Positions 25,701 to 37,700 of a stretch of 64,000 nt of DNA are shown here, one piece after another. A program made the translations under genes and the position numbers. The notes beneath the pieces are model-generated. The model was not told where the DNA came from. It saw nothing but the letters and a program-made list of their open reading frames with translations, and searched no databases. Position 1 is the first letter of the stretch, and the number at the start of each line of letters is the position of its first letter. Origin of the DNA: Liolophura sinensis (Eukaryota > Mollusca > Polyplacophora > Chitonida > Chitonidae); contig NC_088301.1 in the NCBI RefSeq assembly GCF_032854445.1, forward strand, positions 14,070,281-14,134,280, given 5' to 3'.

Positions 25701-28700
25701 AGGTGATGTTTTGTCATGTTAGCTTACGGTTCTCCGATCAGTTCAAAAGCATGTCCTAAAATCTTAAAGGCCTCTTCAGCACCAGGTGTTGATTCTAAGT
25801 AAGAAGGGAGAAAATCTTAGATAATACATGGAAAACAACAAATTGCAAAGTCTCAAACACATAATATACATCAATATAATCCTACAGTATGGCAAGTTAA
25901 CATTCGACTTTTACGCAATATCCCTCCCAACCATTGGCGAGGGAGGGTAGAAACATTTCTAGACAAAAAAATATCCTAGGTGCCATCAGATGTTATGTCT
26001 CAGTGAGTGAGAATAAAGGGCCAATAGGCTCCTGAAATATTGAAAATCTAGGTAGTGCAGAAAAAATTTAGCAGAATTAACACGACCATACATCTCCAAT
26101 AACAGATACTAACTCGCGTTTAATGTCGCACTGAAGGATATTTAACTATAATACAACAACAGGTTTAGGCTCTTCCCAAACTACCAATATTCTATCTGCT
26201 CGGCCACTACTGACTGTTTTTATATTCACAAAAAAAATACATATAATACCTTATCTGGGTGAACAAGAACAGCTTGCCGTTTATAGTACTTCTTTATTTC
26301 ATCTTCGGTAGCTTCATAATGTAAACCTAAAATACTGGAAACCAAAACATGATTAGTGATGTGAATGATGGTAGAGCTAAGGAAGCTTAGAACTCTTGGG
26401 TTGACTCCGCCAAAGCCATTTCTGATTTATCAAATTAAACACTAGTCAAAATGTATAGTTATCTAAAACTTTGACAGATTTGTTTAAAAACAACATTTAT
26501 GGGATGGGGGTAAGAAGATTACCTCTCAGATCGTATTCCAAATTCAGGTCAGTAATGGCTTTGTGGAGTCGAGTTTCTAACAAACCACCTCTGATTTTGC
26601 GAACTTTTTTGCATTATAACCTGCTTTGAGTGAGTGAGTGAGAGCATGGGGTTTAACGTGCTCAACAATTTTTCAGTCATATGACAACGAAGGAATTCTT
26701 AGGGTGTATGTAATGTACCTCCTTGATGCAGGATGGATTTCCACTGCTCTTTTATCTGTTGCTGCTTCACTAAGATGACTTACAGGAGGCAAGTAAGCTG
26801 CCCCGCTCGAGCCATTATACTGATACAAGTCAACCAGTCGTTACACTATCCCCTTCATGCTGAACGCCAAGCGAGGAAGTTACAACTTCGACTTTTAAAG
26901 TCTTGGGTGTGACTCGACCCAGGATTGATCCTGGATCTACCGCTCCTGAAGCGGACACTCTAACAACTGTGCTATCCAGGCCGGTAAACATGCTTTGAAG
27001 GGGAAGAACAACTTCTTTGTAAACTGAATGAACATTCTTCATTACATACAAACATTCTTATTACTGATACATTAGTTATTTGAAAGTCCTGATGTCATCC
27101 TGATAGGAAGAGCTGCAAGGTAGGTGTTTATATGGAGGTGTATGAGCAATCAGAATTAACAGGCAAAATTACTTTGTATCATTGAAAACATATCCATCAT
27201 TGATTCTCTCTTGTTAACTTCTTACCTGTACGGATCTTTCCCCTTACATGCCAAAAGCCTCTGCATAGCTTCATCCCCTGAAATGGCAAGCAAACAACAG
27301 ATTTAAATATCATCACAGTTAATATTATGGTGTATGTAGGCTTCCTGACAACCTGCCCCTGACAGCCATGAAGATTTAAATTTCCACAAGGAACATTTCA
27401 ACATTTTTGTGGAAATTTCAACATTTCAATATTCAATTTAATTTTATACATTTTGTTTAGCTACTTGGTTGGTGTTTTAAACAGTACTCAAAAATATTTC
27501 ACTCATATGGCAACTGGCACTGTGGTGGGCAGAAACCACACCGAGTCCAGGGGAACCCATGACCAACTGCAGGTTCCTGAAGACCTTCCCACATATGGCC
27601 GGAGAGGAACTCGTCATGAGCTGGGCTATACATTATGTGTGAAAGCTGTAGTTTGCAGCAAATCCAGCTTGTCCCCTGATAGAGGGCTTGTTTGACTACT
27701 ATACGGCATTCAGGTGTGGCCAGGGAGAATCGGGTGTGGTCACTAGCCGGCACAGGTCGTGCTCTGCTTGCACATGTTATCCCGTCGTGCGATTCTGCGT
27801 TTCTGCGTAACAAAGCCAAAGTGGTGCGTATTTGTTCTTTGTTTTTGTATGGTGGTAGTGTTTGCGTACGTTTCATGTTCCATTAATTTAGAGAAAATAC
27901 TCAAAACAATTGTTTTTGTCATGTGTCCACGTGGTACTTTGTTCAGTGTAATGTCTTTGTGTTGTAGTTTTACGGAGCAACGATATTAAAGGCTTCTGTA
28001 GCAGAAACGTTGGCGTTTGTTCCTCTTTCCGACTCGGCGGTCGAACCCAACGAAACGGAACGGGCCGCTGTAACATTACGTCACACTGATAAAATCTACA
28101 CCTGACAGCTCTTAAGTCACAGCACGGAATACACACTCTGAGCTAATGGATTCACTTCTAAAAAAAATTTTAAAAATTCTTAAACACTGATCAAATTCAG
28201 GAAATTTTAGAAGTAATTTCAATATTTCCGCAGGCCTTATTCAATTGTTGCCACAGCAACAGTATACACACCATTATAAACACTTCTATTAAAAACTGAA
28301 CAAATCAAATCCAGCTCTTACATTAGGAGTTGCTTCAGCAAGGTTTGACACATGTACACATAAAAATGTTTAGGCCATTACAATAGTTAAATGTTTCCTC
28401 CACCTATAAACCGGAACATCATTACACAAGAGAAATGCTCTTGAGCACAGTGTACACCTCAAATCAATGAATAAAGTAAAAAACAAGGCTGAATAGTCTA
28501 GTACAGGTGAGACCGCACTTACCTGTTGTAGGTAATGTAATGTTTTCCTCCAGTCCCAGTTTCTGCCTTGAGTCCCCAGACTTACTACCTTCAAGTCCAA
28601 ACAGCTTTCTCTGCACTAATTCCCTTGTCCAATTCACCAATTTTGCAACCAATACGGACAAACTAGAAACACTAAAAGACACATAACAGCTTACTTACGG

Positions 28701-31700
28701 TTGATCTCTCACGGGACATACTCCTGTTGACCAGTATATTTTACATATTACAAACAAACAATATTACCACATACTAATAAATGCAAATAAAAAGGCATTT
28801 ACAGTATTAATTTTCTTCTTCTGAATATCAGTTCTTAACCACTGTTCCATACACCTCTTTACACAGTCCTCAATCTGCTACATTACTGAAATTCTTCAAC
28901 CTTTTTGGTCAATCCCACCAATATAGTTTTGTCTGCCATTTCAAATATCAGTTGTTTTTTCACATGCGAAAAAGGTTGAGGAATTAGGGTAGATGCCATC
29001 AAAATGGAATATTACAAAGTTCTGATAATTATTTTTTTTTGGTAACAATTTCTAGATATAACAAAAAATGACTTACTTAATGTAGAAAAGCAGATAATGA
29101 TAATGTAACGTTACTTACAATCAGGATATTTTCCCTCAGTATTTATGTACATGTACATTTAAGCATCAACAGCTAGTCTATTATGTTCTAATACATGTAA
29201 TCACCAACACTGGACACTATCTAATTTACATGGATTTAAATATTAAAACCAGGCTTACTAAAGTACATAAATATGTACATGCATTTATTTCTTTCAAAGC
29301 GTAACATTTTCTTGAGATGATATGAGTCATGTCATAAGGGAAGTAGGGTGAAAACTTACACGAACGCTACAAGCGTAATCAGCAGGACAACAATGGTGAC
29401 CAGAAATGACCAAGACTGATGGCACAACCAGCGTGCTTTCTCCTGACCGTACGTCAACCATTCATCTGAAAATACATCATGGGAGGCAACTCTTTTAAAC
29501 AAGGGTAAACAATATTCAGACAACTGTTAGTCCTAGGAGAATGTGACATGTTTAAGCTATTCTGTATGGTAAGAATAAAGAGGAATTCCTCCAAAAAGAG
29601 GGCAAATCTCATGCCTGCATAGCGTGGGTGAAACAAAATGGCAACCCCATGTTGAAGCATAGGGAAAAATGCCCATATTTTCTACCAGAAAACCAGAAAA
29701 TTCAAACAAAGGCATTTTCCTATGCTCCAACATTTCCTATGCACACGGTCAGTAGCTTTCGGGTGTCTTACAGAGTGTATATTTATACAATGTATGTCCA
29801 TTGCTTATCACTGTATCCTAGATGGGGCTCTTTTGGCTTTCGCGTTACCTTCATATGTCCTAGTCAATTTTCGATCCATAAATGTAAGACATGTTTTTCA
29901 AAATAACTACATGTATACAACTTGCAAACTTATTCACAGATTTACTAAGTTCAACAGGATGACACCCATTCACTCATGCAGCGCTCACTTTTTGTGATTA
30001 AAAAAAAACCATTTAAAACAGAAATATAACATAAAAAATGTGTATTCCACAAAGCTTCAGTGTTCTTTTGGTATTCCACTAACCTTGTCACTTGATGTGT
30101 GACAGTTTACCATATTAGTACTTATTTCTTGGATAGGAGTTTTTTCACACTTAACAATATTTCACTTATACGAAGGCAGCCAGCATTATGGCGAGAGGAA
30201 CCCTACATATGTAAGACAAGCATCAATTCCCTTACTGTCACCTCATAAGGGATCCACATCTACTTTTACTTGATGTACATGCATTAAAGTACTGGCTCGG
30301 ACTGGTATTCAACACTGTAAGTCTTACACCATCACAAAACATACTGTAATAATGTATATACTATATACACTTAGAATACATTACGTCTAACAAAACTGCT
30401 TTAAGTGTGGCTGTGTAGCCTACCTTTAGTCTCCATCATAAACCTATGAATAGGGAAAATAAAACTAAATCTATGAATACGGAAAGTGAAACTAAAGTGC
30501 CTTAAATATTAATCTGGGACAACTCAAAATGAATACATGTGCCACATGTAATCAACTTTCATGTAACTTCAGCTTCTGCCATAGATATCACTGGGCATTA
30601 CGAATACTTTACAAAAAATTATTGATAGAAAAAAAGGTCAAATTTGGTTTACCACACTTACAATTCACATTCAATCTGTCATTGTTTTTACAAGAGAACA
30701 GTGCTAGAATCTTTGTGCTGCCTCATTTTCATGTTATCTCACCGGGCAAACATTTTGGACCAGTTATGGATTTTCCCCTTCCTTTTATCATTTTAATTGT
30801 GATTTTTTCGGGAAATACAGGCCCAAGGCAATTAGTTGGGAACCAAATGCGACTCGTTTTTATATTTTGCTGAACCAACTCAAAAACTTCTGAATTTCTT
30901 TCCGCAATATGTCCGGCCCCTTTGAAGGTAAATTTGTGCTTCAGTTATTCAAATATGGCTTCAATACACAGGTGACTGGTTATTGTTATTACACTTCCTC
31001 GCCTTTCAGCATAACAAGGCAAAGTTTATCACCACACCTCTACAGCACAGAAAAGTGACCCACATACAGGGTTATCATAACCTGTCTAAGTAAACCTCAC
31101 CTTGATAACAAATGACACATAATATTGATAATCGTTACCACAACATACACCTTGGGTTGACAACAGTTGCATAATGCAGGACAACACATCTGTACCAATG
31201 CTATACAGGTAGATACGTGTAATGTTACTCTGAACGGCTTAAAGGTTGTTGGTTGAACACTGATCGAATGATGTGTGTGCATGACCAGGTAGACCATACT
31301 TTAAAAGCTAGTGCATAATGAACAGAGAACAGGGACAACATCAATCTCCATATCCATCACTATACATCGTATTGTTCATGTTTTCTTGTGTTAGTCACTT
31401 GCATAAAACATCTAAGACCAAGACCAATGAATGATCACATAACTAGTACAACTACATATACTCCAAGAAGCAAAAATAAGATTAGGCAGAGATCTTGTGC
31501 AGAAAACCACAGGGGTTCTCAGCACAGTGGTGGTGTTGGGGGGAGGGGTAGGTGAGGGGACACTATACATGTACGTGCAATACATACATGTATATTAGTA
31601 GTACTTATCAGGATTTGAACTTTCAACTCAAGGGATAGTGGACTTTGGTCATTAGTCAATAATATGCCCTGCGAGGGAGAGTCCTGAACATCATATGGCC

Positions 31701-34700
31701 CAGAGGAATGATGCCTTTACTGTTACAGTACAGCTAAGGAAAAGCAGACTATCACATGAACCGCTTTATCGTAGCCATCTCTAGTATGCAGAAAAACAAC
31801 ACTCAGGGCTTTACTTCTGAGAGAAATCAGACTCTCGTCATCACTCGTGTAAAACCAAAATTATGTGACTGGATTCTCGTCAAAAAGTCACACCGAGACT
31901 CGTATTAAATTTTTTGGTACAAAACAAAACATATTGTTAAAAGCCCCAAATTAGGTTACATTTAAAGGCATTAAAGACTTCAGAGCAACTGCTTTATGGA
32001 AATGTACTAAAATCCGTTCTGATTTTGGTAAAAAAAGAAAAGAAAAAAAAAAAACCCAATAAAGGCCTGAATAAGATATGAATGATGTTTTAGAAACACC
32101 CCACCTTCTAGGTGCTGCATCTGAGCTACAACATGAGCAGGGTAAGACAACCCCTCTGTCACAAGTAAGGCACACCTCTGGGTCACACATACAGTGTATC
32201 AGGAGTCCCTGGGGAAGTGGGAGGGGGGTGGGGGCACCAGCTTCCCTGTGTCAGATTGGGTTGACAACATATTGCACATTAGCACACATGGAGATAACAC
32301 TGCATCTGAGCTACCCCAGGAAGTTATTTCTACCATTACAACATATGCATGAACAAAGCCACAGTGTGTAAGTTGAATGCACCCATGTATATATGAGTGA
32401 CCCTGCAATGCATTTACAATAAATATCAATGTACATATACACAGCTCACCTTGAATGACAACACTTTATGAATGTACAGGAGTTAACAACCCCTTACCTC
32501 TATAAAAAGATTAGTCATTTGCTGTACCTTTAGGGTAATGGGTATTATTGTTTTCGATTTTCACCTACAGTGAGTGTACTTTTCATGGCTTTTTTTCTAG
32601 ACTAATAAAACCAAACCTCTTGTGATACATTGGAGTTAAGATATGAAACCTTTATGTCTGAAATGGTTTGACTCATTAAAATCACATCATTAATATTAAC
32701 ACACTGACTGATGGGACATGAAGACATTATCCCTTCAACATAATATGACGGATGTATAAAAATCAAACCAAAAATCAGTCATCTTCAAGCTATTATTCCT
32801 ACATACATGTAATATTACATCTGATATATGGCCAATTGTGCTGAAGTTTGTGATGAAAACGTGCCTACCTTTGGCAAGCCTTTGAGGTGAGAGGTTTGAG
32901 GTTTTGGTTGTCGACATTTACAGGTGTACTGAACGCTGACCTAACTAATGAGCCTTGCAGCTCTTACTCTCTAACATGTCTAACAGCCAGTCCTGATTTC
33001 TCACCTTGCATGACTGGCACCTCCTGTCTGTGAATATCCAACCCTACCCGCATGATCAGGCTATAGGCAGGATAGGAGAGCATGTTTACTACTGTACATG
33101 TGTGTACCAGTGCTCTAGAATTTCCAGTTTTTTTAGTTCATGCTCTGGTGTGTGGTATAGGTTGTGTCATTATGGAAATATGACACATGGCCCAATGACA
33201 GTGAACAGCACTGATATCTATGAAATATAACAGTTTGTCATTCAGGTCAAAATACAATGCGCAAATCTACCAACAGGAAGAGTGTATTTCTTTATTTCTT
33301 CAAACTTTAGCATGTCAACCTGTTCTTCTTTCGAGCATATCACGAGGCAATTTCTCTTCTAGATGAAAAAAAATCTACATTTTATGTGACCGTGCAATTC
33401 AACTCGCCAAACATAAATAACTGCCACAATCTAAACATTAATGAAGATAAATTTGTTTCAAAGTTGCCATTAAACATGTTGGGCTCGATTAAGAGGCGTG
33501 CTCATGGATAAAAAGCAGGCAAAAAATTGGACACAGCATGTCAATATTGATATGACCTGCCAAAAAAAAATAAAAATAGCAAACTTCATTTTCTATAAAT
33601 GTCTTATGCAGTGGTGTTTCAAAAAACAATTTTCAACAGAATAGCTTTGCGAATAAAATGTAATCATGGAACATTTCAAAAAGGTGTTGTTGACTAGTAT
33701 GTTTAATGACTATTGTACAACAACAACAAGGATCATTAGGAAGCTTCTATCAAATTGAGAGATTATGAGATGTTCACAAAGGATTCCAAGGACATTGTCT
33801 TGAAAGTTAAGATTTCTCTGTCCTCAAAATATGTGGCACAGTTACTAATATGTCTAGAATTTCCAGAATGTCTTGGTATTGGGCACTGCCAAAAATGACG
33901 AAGTGAATACGGACTCTTGAGTGTGACAACACATCCCAATAGTAATCCTCAGAAAAAACCTGATATTTTAAAAACGCCTGGAAAATCTGTATCAATGGAG
34001 ACACTTTTTGACCAATTCCTCAGTAAACTAAGACCCAAAGAATATGGCCAAACCCTCAAATGCTGTATCTCGCTACCCTGCACCAAATATCAACTATTCT
34101 TCAATAACATAACTGTATGATATACATGCATATCCTGTCACGATCGTATTTCTATGGAAAATCATGAGGGACAGAGAATCATGCCACAGTAAGTTGTCTC
34201 GTGTATTTGAAACATTTGATTTGGGGGATAGTAGACACTTTCCTGGGGTGAAGTTAGCGATGTCAAAAGGAGGCCAACAATGGCCGCGGAGGGAAAAGTA
34301 GAGCCTAAGTTTTGATGTCTATCTTTGAGTTTCTTTCTAACAACGTAGGCCAACGGCAAAACAATATGTGGATTTTACCAGGAATGCATGTGGGAGCACT
34401 CAGAATATAACATTAATGGAGCACTGCAAGCACTTCATCTCACCCACCGCCAGGTCAAAGCATATTGATGCGATAGTGAATTGTGCTACCCCAATTCGGG
34501 CTCTCCCCCAGCAAAGTTGTTTCACTACTATCACCGTTGATGTCACCACAGCAGGCTACTTAATTTGCAGACTGCCTGCTGGGCCTTATGAAAACTGTAG
34601 TTTACAGCCATATGCAAGTCCCAAAAATAAAGCCGAGAAGTGTTTTATGTATTTCTTGTACATGTTAGACCACATCATGTACTCCCTGTTAAGAAATATA

Positions 34701-37700
34701 TACCAAGTGTTTCATACACCCTTTAAGTATACTCAAAGTGACATACAGAATATTTAATGTTTGACAGAACATATGATCTAACCAAAAGTATCTCACATAC
34801 TGAAAGTAACCTGTCAGTTCAGTTACAAATAACATGTATAAGCAACTTACATGAAACATGTACCAAAGGACTAATCCGATGCACAGATGGAAAGAAATCA
34901 ATCTGACGGACCAAAAATATAAACCAACGCCAAACGTTTCAAATACGGCCAAGAGATTCTTGATTGTCCTAATAATAAATCAGACCTTTATCTTTCTTTT
35001 TAAGCATGTATGTGATTATCACACCCCTTGCAAAAGATCAGAAGCATGATTAGCACACATAAATTCTTTCTCTTCAGACTTTTGATTTTGTCAGGTGTGC
35101 CTCACTAGCTCACAGAGACTTTGTCTCGGGAGTGCGTTTGGTGCGGAAGTGTGACAGCGCTACTCAAATCTACCTGCTAAATCTGCAAAACCTTTAAGGA
35201 TGATTCTAGTTTTCGAACTTGACATAATACAAAGGAGACAATACTATTTAGCAGTAACTGCAAATAAACCAATGAGTATCAAAGTAAGTATTTAACATGC
35301 AAAACTTATCCCGTATCAAGATTATTTTCAAGCTCTGCAGATACACAAAATAAACCTCTCGACAACATTGTGGGAGCACCTATTGTGGGAAAAACATTGG
35401 CCTATGAGAATCAAGGAAATTGTTAAATGTGCAACTGTTAAGCACAGATTCGGCTGGTTTTTAAACTGGATCAGAGATTCCACAAAGCAAAACTATACAT
35501 TTTTTTATATTAAAATAAGATAATATTTGAAGCAGTTAAGCCACTGAAATCTCAACAACTAATAGAAATTAGTCTTAATCTTAAGCTAAAGTTTTGTGCA
35601 TCATTAAATATGCAAAATATACCTGATATATGCACAATCATATTGGTTTTCAAACTTTGGGTTTTACAAAGGAATTAACGATATGAGAATCAAAGAAATG
35701 AATGAACATATAAAGCTTACATGTATACAATGATCAGACCAATTGTCAGAGGTTATACAAGATTCTGTGCAAGAAACAGTACATAAATCAAACAAACTTT
35801 AAAAGAGCAGTTCTTGTATAGAAAACCACAAATATGTATGTATGTATGCTTGGGGTCTTTATGTCATTAACAATTTTTCAGCACATGACGAGGAGGGGCA
35901 TTATTTCTTTGTACTTATAATTTGTTTTCTTGTAGCAGAGTGAATCCATTCTGCCAAGGTGCTGCCGCTCTGAAGCATTGTGCTGAAGACACCAGATATG
36001 ACACCCCAACCAGTCACAATATACTGACACCGGGCCAACCAAGCCTATTTCCTTGTTCTAACCTCTCAGTGCTAAGCGCCAAGTGAGACTGACGACAAAT
36101 AAGAATCATGGAATTGATTAAAAATGCAAAATTTGTGCACGTATCAGGGTAGCTTTCAAATATGATCTAAGGTCTCCTATACTCTATGTAGCCTCAGAAA
36201 AAGACTTTTTGGCTGGTAAACTCACCAATGAGTTCCTGGTCTATGTTGTGTCCTCTGCTTGGACTGTCCTGTGTACTGGCACGATGACCTGCAGGCTGAC
36301 CACTAGGCGACGATGAAGATGAGGCAGGCCCATCTGAATTGGCATTATGAGACTTCAGCTTACCAGACTGTCGGCTGTAAACACCTTTAGACTTGTCATA
36401 TTTGTTGAAATGCTTTCCATGGCACGATGGTTCATCTTTAATACTTTTCCCCACACTACTTTCGTGTTCTTTTTTAGCAGAGCAACCACTGTTACTGCTT
36501 TTCCTGGTGTCCCTCAGGTCATTGTTTATGTAGTCCGATGTTCGCTTGTTCACATTAGTCGATGACTTCGGGGCATAGCTTAGTTTTCCATTATTAAGAA
36601 CTGTTGTACTCCCTCCCACTTGACTAGAATTCAACCCAGATGAGCTTTTCTTTGAACCGCTGCTAGGTCTACTTTGGAAGATTCGCTTTGGATCAAAAAA
36701 TGGGGTGGCTGGTCCTTTTACACTGCCTTCTGCTGAGCAGCTGACATTGGTTGTTCTTGCAGGGGAGGTAGTCTGACATGACTTACCTCCCTTGTTTTTG
36801 GAGTCCTGAACACTGTTTTCAGTTGTTGACAAAGGACTGGACGGGTGCTCCTGAGACGTCATTTTAGAGGTCATGACAGGTGAGCCAGTAGAACCAGTGT
36901 GTGACTTTAAATCATCCCCAGCACTAGCCCCACTGCTAACACTACTAGTGCTCTCCTGACGCGTCAGCTGAATCAGACTCTCAGCACTGCTGGTTTTTTC
37001 GTGCAGGCTCCCGCTACAGCTGCTAGAGTTCTTCCTCATTACAGTCGGGTCCTCAAACTGATCTAGTCCGTACTTAGAATCTGGATGGACGGGTAGACTT
37101 GGGGCTTCAGGCCTACCAGTTTTCCCCTTTGAATGGTAATGCTTAGAGAATGACTTTTTCACCTGTCTGGGAGGTTTTATTATGAAATCAGGCTTCCTTT
37201 TCCCGCAGTCAGCATCAGCTTTCCCTGATTGTGATAGCTTAGCTCTAGAAGAGCGGATAACCTCACTGTAGCTGGGTTTATTAGCCGAGTCTTTGTCAGA
37301 GACCTGGCTGTAACCTACGTTCTCTAGGGTGCCAAAAGGGCTGTACGGAGAGAAATTATTCCAGTCTTCTATGGGCATAGAGTAGATGTCATATCCTTGC
37401 TGGCTTGAATCTGCCAACTCAGAAACATGAGTGAAGTCCTTCTCTTCAGTATAATGTCGCGGGCTGAAACCATTATGAGCTGTATAGCTAGGACTGAGAG
37501 GTCTAACAGGGGGAGATAACTCTGAGCTTAATGGACTAACAGGGGGAGAGAATTCCTGGGCACTCCCCTTTAAGTAATCCTCATATGATGGAGGCAGAAA
37601 GGTTGGTGCGCCTCTAGGACTGAACTCCACCCCAGGCGGACTGATGCACTGAGGTGGTGGTGGCGGGGTGGTTAGGCTGGAGAAATCTTGCCACACAAAA

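Noticed and set aside
34368-34757. 129-codon open frame on plus
   Set aside because: Antisense to a DNAJC14 intron with no similarity I recognise.
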